Positions 47,283 to 57,494 of a stretch of DNA of 64,000 bases are shown in pieces. A model generated the notes under the pieces. The model was not told the DNA's origin and made no database searches. It was given only the letters and a program-made list of their open reading frames with translations. The stretch comes from Trifolium pratense (lineage: Eukaryota; Streptophyta; Magnoliopsida; Fabales; Fabaceae), in assembly GCF_020283565.1 (NCBI RefSeq), contig NC_060059.1:33654838-33718837 (forward strand), given 5' to 3'. Position numbers and translations under genes: made by a program. The stretch's first letter is position 1; the number at the start of each line of letters is the position of its first letter.

Positions 47283-47613
47283 GTTTAGCATTTTCCTTAA
47301 AGTATATGTAGAAAATCACATCAACACGAGTTACACGACCATAAATGAAATCACATCAACACAAGCAATGCTCTCTTTTTTTCAATTACAACAATATTTC
47401 ATTACCTTACTTTTGAAACGAATATGCTTGCTAAATACCAAAGTTTAATGGTTTGTTCGAAATTCCAAAACTAAGAACACAAGCAATACTCTCTTTTTTT
47501 TTTCACTTTATTTTTACCATCATCCTCATCAAAAGCAAAATGCATGGAAAACCACACTATAACAACATATCTACCACAACTACGTAGGTACATTACATAG
47601 ATAGTGTGAAACA

Positions 47614-49406
47614 ATGAGTGCCATTGGAATTTCAGGTTTGGCTCATTTGTTTGGCATCATATCCATCATACTCTTACTTGTTTGGTTGGTGCATTACCGC
47701 GAGGGGATCGACTATGATTCCGATGATGGATTCCGCGTCTTCAATGTAAAATAATTTCCGTTTTTTCATTTCATTTGTTGTCACATATGTTACGTAGCAA
47801 TTAGCAATTAGCAATTAGCAATCATATTTTAAAACTTGAGTTTGTGTTCCGCAGGTACACCCTTTAATGATGTTTTTGGGCTTTATTTTCCTTGTTGGTG
47901 AAGGTATCTGCTAACTGCACCTCCTTCATTCATATCTTACTAGAATGCTAGTTTGCTGCATAACATATCCTATATTGAATAATTCTTTCTTAAGTGCAAT
48001 CCTAGTAGACAAAATTTAAGCATGTTTCAAAAAGCTTTTCCATAGCTTATTTAAACTTATCTAATCACATAATTAATATTTGTTCCATAGTACTATATAT
48101 TGTCCCATGTATAGCGCCCATGATAGACGTCACAATTTTAACAAATATTACGCTCTACAATTTCAATAAAATTACGGTGTCACAATGATTTTGTATTAAA
48201 AATTAGTAAATACATATTTCATTTAATTTTCTTCATTGGTTTTGATGTTGTAAAATTTTGACAGCAATTATGGCATTCCAAACGGTACCAGGAGAAAGAC
48301 CTAAGGGAAAGTTTGTTCATATGACACTTCACTTGATTGCTATTGTTTTAGGCATAGTTGGTTTGTGTGCTGTTTTCAAATTCCATAATATGGGAAACAT
48401 TGCAGACGTTTATAGCCTTCATTCATGGATTGGTATTAGCACCTTCTGCTTGTTTGGTTTGCAGGTAAAAGTTCATATTAATCATGTGTGCCTTTTTTTT
48501 CGCACAAAATAGTTTAGACTATTTGGTACTCTCTCTGTACAGAAATATGAGTCGTTTTGACCGTATTTTAAAAAACATTTTGTCCCTCGATTTAGTTAGT
48601 TTTTTTTTTTTTTGAATTTTTGGTACTTATGGATAATTTTTGTTGATATCTGTTATGATCTTGAGGCCCAAGTTAGTGTCAAGCCCAAAATGAAATGAAG
48701 TGGTGACTCATCTACCTTCTAGAATAAATTTGTTAGTATTATATAAACTTCTATTGGCTTATTCAATCATTATAAAATATGAGAAATTAGTCTTTTCTTC
48801 TTATCTTCTTCTTAGGAGGTTTCTTTATCCTCGAAATAGAGTAATTCTATTTTCACAACCATAACAATATTACCTGTTGATTTATGATGTGACAGTAGTT
48901 ATTAGGTCATGAAATATTCATATCAGCAGAAATATGTCGAATAAGCGCTGCCACGTTAGAAATGAATAAACTATATCATAAAAAAATGATCCAAAAATGT
49001 GTGAGGGACCAGAAATCCGAAAAAGTTAAATCAGAAGACCAAAAATCGATTTTCTTACATGTTAGTGTCAAACCGATTTACATTAACAGTAGCTTATGAT
49101 ATTGACTAATTTACTAATGGGAAGTAGTTTATATTTGTTGATTAATTGCAGTGGCTAATTGGTTTGATTACATTCATGTTTCCTGGTGCACAAGCTCAAA
49201 CAAGAGCTAGAATGCTTCCATGGCACAGAGCAAGTGGTAGAGTCTTACTTTTCATGGCAATTTGTGCTGCAGAAACAGGATTGATGGAGAAGGCTGGCTT
49301 CATAGGTCTGAAGGCACATCATAGAGAAACTAAATTGGTCAATTTTACGGGTCTTTCAATTCTCTTGTTTGGAGTTTTTGTCGAAATGTCTGTTGGTGTT
49401 CGTTAA
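47614..49406 (+). CDS. Cytochrome b561 (ascorbate-dependent transmembrane reductase), gene 1
   Basis: Four exons, 47614-47745, 47855-47903, 48265-48464 and 49152-49406, encode 211 residues. About six hydrophobic segments span the protein. Four invariant histidines, H46 (V-H-P-L-M), H83 (L-H-L-I), H113 (L-H-S-W) and H152 (P-W-H-R), are placed to bind two hemes as pairs 46/113 and 83/152. Cytochrome b561 proteins take electrons from cytosolic ascorbate and pass them across the tonoplast or plasma membrane, to monodehydroascorbate or ferric iron. The protein is the usual length with no fused DOMON domain. The exon phases are the same as in the paralog at 59215. Intron 2 holds a repeat related to the MITE at 31558 (near 48120-48200). 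Confidence 0.95.
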
Positions 49407-50726
49407 TTAGTTTGCATAGCGCGTTTTCTACCTTACATTCGCAAAGAGAAAATAACGGTCTCGATAAAAGAATAAAAAAGGTGCATGATTGAGTTCAGCG
49501 ACAATGTTAGAATAAATTGAAGACGATCTAGATTCATTTCTTTTGTCTTTTTGCATTATTCATTTTGTAATGATTAAAAAATATTGACAACCGTTATTAG
49601 TTCAAAGCAAGTTCAAATTTTAAATGACATAGTTATGTTTAAACTTAAATGTATTTTTGTCTTCTTATGTTGACATAGCATAGCATTAGCAATGGGATTA
49701 TTCTATAATAGTATCTGTCTTGCTTTGTGGAAAATTGACTACCGAGAGGAATGAAGGTCAACAATGCCATGAAGCAAAAATGGTAAAATTATAGGCTTGA
49801 CTTTGATTACATGGTGTTCTTCCTCTTTTTTTATTTATTATGATTTACATGAATATTGGAGTAGATTGCATGTTTGTTCAACGTGTCGTCATGTGTTCTC
49901 GTGCATGAAATGAATCATGCTATATAAGGTAAAATAAAATTTTTGTCAGCCTCTTTGATAAAGATTAATAATTTTGTAATTAATATAGTAGTTTAAAGTA
50001 TAAAAAAAAAATAGGAAGTCGGCCCGGCCTGCCACCCCGCCAATAAAAGGGGTGAGCTTAAACAGGGCAGGCTGACCCACTTGCCACCCTTAGTTACGAT
50101 ATTACATTTTAAGTGTAAAGATTTTTTTTTGTTACGTCAAGTAGCTAAGTGGTTAAGTAGCGTTGGATTTTTTGTGTGTTATAATTTCTATAGTTTCATA
50201 AGCGAAATTCTATCTCAACGGAAACGAAAATTAAATTAAATAGTCGAAAATATAGCCATTGCTCTTGCTTAAAGACCGTTCTTGTCTAAGGATTGCTCTT
50301 GCTTGCTTAAGGGTGTCGGTGCTCTTCTAAATCTTCTACAATCTCCCTTTGATGGTGTAAGATGTTAGGTTGGGGAATCAAAACAATAGAGACTGCATTC
50401 TTTATATAACTTTTGTCTATCACAAAAGTATTTTACTTGCAATCATAACTGTCCCACTATCTCTTAGTGAGCGCTTACTATATTTGATGGAAAAAATAAA
50501 TATCACACTTTAAACTATAATGGAAAATTACTATACACTTAGTGGTAATTTCCACTTATTTAAATAAATAAATGGAGCATCTCAAATTAATCAATATTTT
50601 GTGAAACAAGCTTACAAATTAAAGTGTGGAATCAAAATCTTTATAGAGAGACATATCTCCCTTTTATGATATCATTTGAAATGAGATGGTTCTATAGAAG
50701 ATTTCGTTATTCAATTGACATTTGAT
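49407..50726. other. Intergenic downstream of b561 gene 1
   Basis: No gene. A GC-rich patch at about 50020-50095 (GGCCCGGCCTGCCACCCCGCC) resembles the arm of a hAT-type MITE, but only one arm is visible. Confidence 0.45.
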
Positions 50727-53528
50727 ATATTTATTTTTTTTATTTTTTTTATTTATTTTTTGTCTAAAATGGAGAGTATGGCATCATAGTAAGTCATCGA
50801 CATCCCAACTATGTTGGCACCTCAATACATTACCACTCCTCTACCATCTCACCAAAAGTATTATTAGAATGAAAAAACAAAAGAAAGGGTGGGGGGGCAT
50901 AAACCAAACCCACCAAAACAAGATTAACGAAAGCGATAATTAGACAAACCAACTCTATCTCTAAAGAAACTCTCTCTAGAGCAACTTGGTAATTGATCCC
51001 ACCAGACTAACTCATCAACAAAAAAACCCGCATTAGCTAATCTGTCTGCACAAGTATTTCCTTCTCTATAAATATGAGAAAATCTAAAACGAAAATTCCG
51101 AATGATATGAAGACAGTTTTTCCATTTAACCTTCAGCTTCCAAGGGACCACATTCACATTAGTGAAAGCTTGAACTAAAAGGATAGAATCACATTCAAGC
51201 CATAGACGGGTCCATCCTTTAGCAGAAGCAAATTCAATAGCATAAATTGCAGCGCAAATTTCAGCATAAAGAGAGGTTGCAACACTAATGTTAGCCGAAA
51301 ATGCACCTAAAAAAGTACCAAGATGGTCTCTAAAGATGCCACCACAAGAAGAAATACCTGGAGAACCTCTAGAGGCACCATCAGTATTGCACTTCACCCA
51401 AAAACTAGGAGGCATGATCCAATTGACTTGTTTAATAGATGGCAGAGGGGGAGGATGACAATCAACACCAAAATGCTTGAGGATAGAAAATTCTTTTATA
51501 GATGAGTACATGTGACCTTTGGAATAATGGGCTGCTTGATGAATAAGACTTTTCACATAGATCAGATCCCGAGAAAAATAGGGATAAATATCATTAAACC
51601 TGACATTGTTCCTGCATTTCCAGACCTTCCACAAAATATTGACAATGGCTGCAATAATGAGATCATGCAATTGAGGACTCCAACCTTTGTTACATATGCC
51701 AAGAAGGGAATCAAAATTTGAGAGATCAAGAGGCATGCCTAGCAAAGAAGATAACCAGTTCCAATACTGCATTATAAAGGGGCAGCGCAAGAACAGATGA
51801 GCAACAGTTTCGTAACTACTGCCACAAAGACTGCAACAAGAAACTATCGTGAGGCCTCTTTTGATCAAGTTATCATCAGTGGCGATAACATTATGCATAA
51901 TTCTCCAAACAACTAAAGATCTAGAAGGGGGAATAAAAAGTTTCCAGATGAGCTTGGTCCAGCCTATACATTGAGGGGGCGGCATATCACAAGAATATGC
52001 AAGTTTAAAAGTCAATTCTCCAGAGATAGAATCTTCCCAAACTAATTCGTCTGGTTCCGGTGTGGAAGGGAGAGAAAGAGCATGAATATCGCAAGTAATA
52101 ATAGGGAATTGTTGTTTAAAAATTTCAGGTAAAGCCCAAACTTGATTATGAACGACTTCTGCAACTTTGGCATTCACGAGATGCGAAATAGGATTAGGAA
52201 GTGGCTCCAAAATTAAGTCTTTTAATTTGTAGCCAAGCCAATTATCATTCCAAAATGAAGTAGATAAACCATTACCAATTTGCCAAATACTATGATCACG
52301 AACCAAATGTAAAACATTTTTCAAACTTGACCAAATAGATGATGAAATCGCATGATTGATGGGGCTAAAATTACGAAAAAATCTGCTTTTAAGAGTGATA
52401 GCCCATTGTTTGTCAGATTTAGTCAAGTCCCAACAAAGTTTAAGACATCCAGCTTTGTTCATGTCTTTTAGTTTTCTCAGCCCAAGACCACCAGCTGAAG
52501 TAGGAGTACAAACTTTGTCCCAAGACAGAGTGACCAATTTCTTCTTATCTACATTACCAGACCAAATAAAATTTCTAATACAACGATCCATCTGCTTAAT
52601 CAGTCCTTTAGGCCAGGAATAGACCTTGAAGCTATATGTCAACATGCCATGAATCACAGAATTAACAAGTTGGACTCTTCCCATCAAAGACAAAGAATGA
52701 CCCTTCCAAGAAGCAAGTTTAGATTTGACTCTATCTGCTAAAGCCTGAAGATGAATGTTCTTAGGCTTCCCTTTAAAGATAGGAACTCCAAGATAGTCAA
52801 AAGGTAATGAACCCAAAGAAAATCCAAGAGTATTGGACAAAGTAGTTAATCTGGTAGGACTAATAGAGCCTCCGTAGAGTTTGCTCTTATGAGGACTAAC
52901 CCTCTGGCCCGAGTTAGCACCATATTCTTCCAACAAATCATGAATATTTCTAGCATTTTTTTTAGTAGCTTTACAAAAAATCATCAAGTCATCAGCAAAA
53001 AAGGAGTGGCTAGGAAGAATAGTTCTACCTGAAGTAATGCAACTTAACTTGTTAGCATCCACAAGAAGAGAAAGATGTCTGCTCAACACTTCTTCTGCAA
53101 TACAAAAAAGAAGAGGGGATAAGGGGTCCCCCTGTCTGACTCCTCTAGAACAGCCGAAAAAGCCAACAGTTTTACCATTAACCAAGAGAGACAATTTTGC
53201 AGAATGAAGAATAGTGGAAATCCAAGAACAAAATTTATGATTAAAGCCAAAAGCCTGTAATACTTTGAGAAGGAAACTCCAATCTAAAGTATCAAAAGCC
53301 TTTTTAATGTCTATTTTCATAGCCATATTACCACCAAAAGATTTTTTGTCCAACATGTTAATGGCCTCGGAGGCTATACAAATGCATTCATAAATATGTC
53401 TTCCTTGTACAAACCCTCTTTGATGATCTGAAACAATTTTAGGGGCAATCACCGCAAGTCTGTCCGCCAAAATTTTTGTAATAATTTTGAATTGAAAATT
53501 TGCCACCGCGATATTTATTTTTTTTATT
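50727..53528 (-). mobile_element. 5'-truncated LINE retrotransposon with target duplication
   Basis: Element 50745-53510 on the minus strand. It is flanked by an 18-base duplication reading ATATTTATTTTTTTTATT at 50727-50744 and 53511-53528. The 5' end falls inside the reverse transcriptase domain, so the endonuclease half is missing. After the stop codon there is a ~150-base 3' UTR ending in A-rich sequence. The long open frame implies a recent insertion. Confidence 0.87.
50924..53506 (-). CDS. LINE reverse transcriptase-RNase H polyprotein, 5'-truncated
   Basis: 860 open codons, entering the RT domain at A-N-F-Q-F-K-I-I-T-K-I-L-A-D-R-L. RT motifs follow in order: Q-R-G-F-V, D-I-K-K-A-F-D, R-Q-G-D-P-L-S-P and the catalytic F-A-D-D. 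Next come the Y-L-G-V-P block, a zf-RVT region (C-S-L-C-G near the middle of the second half) and a C-terminal RNase H domain with K-C-N-T-D-G-A-S-R and L-E-C-D-S. The first codon is GTG, not ATG, since the natural N terminus (endonuclease and start of RT) was lost at insertion. There are no internal stops or frameshifts. Without a start codon or promoter it is probably not expressed as a protein. Confidence 0.93.
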   Translation of the reverse strand: MANFQFKIITKILADRLAVIAPKIVSDHQRGFVQGRHIYECICIASEAINMLDKKSFGGNMAMKIDIKKAFDTLDWSFLLKVLQAFGFNHKFCSWISTILHSAKLSLLVNGKTVGFFGCSRGVRQGDPLSPLLFCIAEEVLSRHLSLLVDANKLSCITSGRTILPSHSFFADDLMIFCKATKKNARNIHDLLEEYGANSGQRVSPHKSKLYGGSISPTRLTTLSNTLGFSLGSLPFDYLGVPIFKGKPKNIHLQALADRVKSKLASWKGHSLSLMGRVQLVNSVIHGMLTYSFKVYSWPKGLIKQMDRCIRNFIWSGNVDKKKLVTLSWDKVCTPTSAGGLGLRKLKDMNKAGCLKLCWDLTKSDKQWAITLKSRFFRNFSPINHAISSSIWSSLKNVLHLVRDHSIWQIGNGLSTSFWNDNWLGYKLKDLILEPLPNPISHLVNAKVAEVVHNQVWALPEIFKQQFPIITCDIHALSLPSTPEPDELVWEDSISGELTFKLAYSCDMPPPQCIGWTKLIWKLFIPPSRSLVVWRIMHNVIATDDNLIKRGLTIVSCCSLCGSSYETVAHLFLRCPFIMQYWNWLSSLLGMPLDLSNFDSLLGICNKGWSPQLHDLIIAAIVNILWKVWKCRNNVRFNDIYPYFSRDLIYVKSLIHQAAHYSKGHMYSSIKEFSILKHFGVDCHPPPLPSIKQVNWIMPPSFWVKCNTDGASRGSPGISSCGGIFRDHLGTFLGAFSANISVATSLYAEICAAIYAIEFASAKGWTRLWLECDSILLVQAFTNVNVVPWKLKVKWKNCLHIIRNFRFRFSHIYREGNTCADRLANAGFFVDELVWWDQLPSCSRESFFRDRVGLSNYRFR

Positions 53529-53650
53529 CAACGATAGATATATTATTATTAATAATCGGTCTTTACATTTGATGCATCTACCGGGCAAAAATGATACAAC
53601 CAACACTTGACCAACACGCACAACCAACACAAGACCCACTACAATCAAGA
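53529..53650 (-). mobile_element. Probable older LINE 3' UTR, target of the younger LINE
   Basis: On the minus strand this reads GTGTTGGTTGTATCATTTTT, then AATAATAATATATCTATCGT and then an A-rich run, in the style of plant LINE 3' ends. The younger LINE inserted within this A-run. No coding part is visible, so the assignment is tentative. Confidence 0.4.
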
Positions 53651-53880
53651 ATCACTTTTATATGGATACACAATCGCTTCGATCTTTTTTATAAAATATT
53701 TCATTTTTAAATTTATTGAAGAACTGATATTTATAAATATTTACATTAGTTATTTAATAAATTAGAAAAATAAATTTATTTTTTATAAAAGAGATAGAAA
53801 AAATATTATAAAGGCGTGCAAAACTAGATCAATAACTTTAACTTATATAGCTTGGCAAAATTTTTAGTCAACATAACAGT

Positions 53881-54020
53881 TTTTTTTTTTTATAACTAGT
53901 ATCCGGCTCACTGAACCGTTTAATCTGATTCGAATGTCAGTTCTGACATCAAGTGATTCCGATCTTTTCTCGCAGTTACGAAAGATCGAAGTGATCATTC
54001 TTCTCACCAAATCCAACGTC
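53881..54020 (-). mobile_element. SINE-like repeat
   Basis: On the minus strand it ends GAGCCGGATACTAGTTATA followed by an A-run, closely like the 3' end GGCCGGATACCAAGTTTTC of the SINE at 38346. A box-B-like CATTCGAATC lies upstream. The 5' end and target duplication were not resolved. Confidence 0.5.
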
Positions 54021-54849
54021 AATTATCATTTAACCAACTTAAAAGCAACAATAATACATGTTTGATCAATATGGAATTTGCCTACAACACAACCATTAGA
54101 CATATGACTTGAGCTACTAAATTAGTGGTCGAAATACATTTTCCCAACCCACTGCAAATGGACGATTAATTGTCAACAACTACGGTACGAAGAATGGAAA
54201 GGTTCATCCCTATATCTCCAACTCCCACCTAAAAGTTGGTGAGTTTCTCATAATACATTAATTGAATTTGAATTGTACGACCGTCCCAAAATAGCAAAAA
54301 TTTGTCAGCAAAAGTAAATGTATTTGACCCAAATTTTTAACTTAATATATCAAATTTTTTTGAGTCAGTTTTTGCTTATATTTTGGGACAGAGAGAGTAT
54401 TATAATATCTCTAATTTTTATTTTAATAGAATATTTGATATATTAATTTTGTATTAAAAAAGAAAAAGAATATTTGATATATCTAGTCTATATCTATATC
54501 ATAGATTATATACATCAAATATTTTAAAACCTAAAAAAAAAAAAATTATAATAAGGACTAGAGATCCCAATTATAATTGGACAGGCTAAATTTATAATGA
54601 TTTAGGTTACACAAGATATATACATATATGAAAAAGTAATATTGCATAAGTGCACAGGGGTCATATGACCAAATTAAAATAAGCTTTTGGAAAAAGGTAA
54701 TTTTGTCCATTTAACAAAATTTGATCACATGCATAATTTGTTCTCAAACTCATTGTAATTAAGACAATTGACATATGAATGATTACAAATTATATATAAT
54801 AATTCATATACTTATTATTATTATTGTTGATTAACCTTCAACAAGCTTC
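54021..54849. other. Intergenic, downstream of the BAHD gene
   Basis: AT-rich, no gene seen; the last ~150 bases probably belong to the BAHD 3' UTR. Confidence 0.45.
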
Positions 54850-56463
54850 TTATTCATCTTTTCCCCAACTCTCTATCTCTATCATGTAATGTTGAAACTT
54901 TTCCACTATATTCTTAGGAACTGATAAAAGCACTCTAACCGCATTAGGATCACCAATAACCGGCAAAAGCACACAATAAATTTGAACAGATAAAGGACCT
55001 ACATGCAAAGGCTTCCCTTCTCCAAAATCAACATCTTCCAACCCTAATCTATTCCATTGTGTTACATATAAGCTTATAGAACCATCATGAATTACCTTTT
55101 TGTCCTTCAACACATCAATCGTTGACTTAATATATTCTTCATTCACACTAGCTTTGGCTTTTTGCACAAGTTTCACACCATGATCTAGGTTATTTGGAGC
55201 CACTAAATCCTTCACTATGCTCTCAACACCGACAAGGACAAATCCATTCCCATAATACCCTTCTGGAAGAAGTTTCATCTTCTTTCGAAAGTTAACTGTG
55301 AAACAAAGCTTCACAGTTCGAGAGAGGGACAAGTTAGTTGCTTTTACTAATGAGCGCCATAAGTGCGCTGTTATTGCTTCAAAGCTTGTTATGTGATTGA
55401 ACGATGATGTCGTACATTGTTTCTTTAAGCGAAGAATTTCATTGAATCTGAAGATGAATGATGTAGGGACAAGTGATTGTGTTAGAAACCACATCGAAAG
55501 GTTTGATTCGGGATTCGGGTGTGTTGATTCTTTGGTGTATATTGGGTGAGTGAAATTTACTTGCGGAGGTTCTTGAATCTTCAATACTCGTCGATCATGC
55601 GAAGGTATGATTGTCAAATTACTATTGGGATTTTGGGTTAGTTGGCCCCAAGCATTTAGAAATTGTGATGCGCCCGTGCCATCACTCAAACTATGGTTGA
55701 TTGATGCGCACAAGATCATTCCTCCACATCGAAGATTAGTCACCTAAAAAAATATATCATTTAATATATCCATTCATGAAGAAGACCCAAGCAAAAGGTA
55801 AGAAAACCTAGTTTTATAAATAAAAAAATTTGAACTCGAGTGGTTAGTGAGTCCCTCCTAAGATGAATCGTTCGAGAGAATCTAAATTCGATTCTTAATA
55901 GAAACAATTTTTTATCAAACTTTACTTACCAGTTAGCTGAACTCTGGAACTACTACAGAAAAATAATTTGATTTGTTTTACATTTTGATTTTTGAAAATT
56001 TATTTCTGAAGAGATAAAATATAATCAAGGAAGATTCACATGATCTAACCTGGATTACAAGAAGAGGAGTATCTATAGAATTTTTAGATTCCACATTACA
56101 AATGATCTTCTTCCATGAGCTATTAGGCATCATAGAAGATTTGAGTAATTCTTCAACATTGATATCCATTGAAGCCTCAACAAACAAAGCACCTTCTCCA
56201 TTACAATCCACCACCAACTTGTTCTCATCCTCGGTGCTTGTCCTAAACCTACCAGCAAAAGGGTAGTAATCCACCAAAACTCTTGATAGGGAAGACTTCA
56301 AGGTATCCATTCCCACAGATTTCTTGAATATATACACATAAGGTACAAATTTCTTGTACAATTCGTCATCAAGATTATTGAGATGGAGAGTGTGATTTGG
56401 TGTTGGTACACATGGGGTGATGTTAATTGGTGGTATGGGATAGTAACAATCTGGAAGCTCCAT
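54850..56463 (-). CDS. BAHD-family acyltransferase
   Basis: Two exons, 56050-56463 and 54850-55743, encode 435 residues, a normal length. The catalytic H155-S-L-S-D159-G (HxxxD) is intact and takes part in acyl transfer from acyl-CoA to an alcohol or amine. The structural motif near the C terminus is D377-F-G-E-G381, against the usual DFGWG. The N terminus (P-T-P-N-H-T-L-H-L-N-N-L-D-D) and D-Y-Y-P-F-A-G-R match the hydroxycinnamoyl/omega-hydroxyacid feruloyl-transferase-like part of the family. The single intron lies just before the region leading into HxxxD, a conserved position. I chose the ATG at 56463; an in-frame ATG 60 bases upstream would add a hydrophobic leader not expected for these cytosolic enzymes. 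Substrate cannot be assigned from sequence alone. Confidence 0.93.
55830..55960 (+). mobile_element. SINE-like repeat in the BAHD intron
   Basis: CTCGAGTGGTTAGTGAG resembles a box A and AAATTCGATTCTTAATAG a box B, followed by TTTACTTACCAGTTAGCTGA and ACTCTGG, then a short A-run. No target duplication identified. Confidence 0.4.
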
Positions 56464-56540
56464 GGTTGTTGACAGGTTATTCTTTAAAATTATATAGAAA
56501 GGTTGAATAGAAAGTGAGTGCAAAAAAGGGAAAATACTTT

Positions 56541-56550
56541 CTATTTATAG
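56541..56550 (-). promoter_or_regulatory. TATA box of the BAHD gene
   Basis: CTATAAATAG on the minus strand, ~80 bases upstream of the chosen ATG at 56463. Its distance supports that start, since the upstream in-frame ATG (56523) would leave a leader of under 20 bases. Confidence 0.7.
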
Positions 56551-56918
56551 ATGAGAATCAGAGAAAAAATGGCAATAATTTCACATTTTTTTAAGTGATT
56601 AATAATTTATTTATTTTTTAATTTGAACTCCTTGTATAGAGAAAATATTGTCATTTCATTTTGTTCGATGATTTTTTTATTAGACTTTATTTATTTCAAT
56701 TAAATTTTGAATTATTGAGGGCAAATTTTTTTTATTCAGGTGCAAAATTGGATGGGGGGGGGGCGAATTTTTCTTGTCTTAGTATATTTTGGACCCTCTA
56801 CATATAGAGGCCCAAATAATTTTGGCCCAACAAATTAACAGGTCCACTCCTAATGGTGCTTCTAGAAGGTCTCTTGACATATCTACACCTTCGGAGATTA
56901 TAGGTTTCTCTCAAGATG

Positions 56919-57354
56919 GTTTCTCTCCCAACCCCCCTCAATTCTTTTCTACCCCCCAAAAATCCAAATTTGCCCCTTGCGGTTTGAAACATTTTTGCCA
57001 AAAAACTTCGGTTCGTATTCACCGAAGCCAAATATTATACCATTTCGGTAACTGCAAACCGAACATTAGCGTTTTCGGTACACAAAAAACGAACGTCAGC
57101 TTGTTCGGTATCTGCGAACCGAAATGTCCTAGATTTCGGTACGTTGGTCGCTGGAATTAGGCCATTTTCGGTAGAAGTTTACCGAAATAATTGTTTCGGT
57201 ACCTGCGAACCGAAATGTCCCAGATTTCGGTAAGTGGTTACCGAAATTTATCAGCATGTCAGCTTATTTCGGTTCGTATAAACCGCAGTACCCCCAGAGG
57301 CAAAAACGGAAATTCAGGGGGTAGAAAAGAATTGAGGGGGGTTGGGAGAGAAAA
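56919..57354. mobile_element. Fold-back element with 37-base perfect terminal repeats
   Basis: 56920-56956 and 57317-57353 are perfect inverted copies, starting TTTCTCTCCCAACCCCCC and ending TTTTCTACCCCC. The ~360-base interior is made of repeated TTTCGGT and ACCGAAA words (at least a dozen, in both orientations), so it too can fold. There is no coding capacity. A flanking phrase ATAGGTTTCT...AAGATG occurs on both sides, but I could not define a clean target duplication. Class unknown, possibly Mutator-like. Confidence 0.8.
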
Positions 57355-57494
57355 CATCATAGGTTTCTTAAGATGTTTTTGCTCAGCCACTTGATATCAC
57401 TAATTCCTTAAATGATGAATTGACTGCTGCCATTAGTTGTGAAAATAGCTCATGCTCAGGTCAGGGTTGGCATAATTTACGACTTGAATGTCTT

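Larger units (their letters stand above)
45448..47613. other. Intergenic between IPT and b561 gene 1
   Basis: AT-rich, no gene. It includes a possible fold-back element at 46575-46764 and a 17-base perfect palindrome at 47266-47282, both listed separately. Confidence 0.5.

Noticed and set aside
56789..57394. Frames with repeated FRY/CEPK-like peptides
   Set aside because: Translation of the TTTCGGT word repeat in a fold-back element, not a repeat protein.
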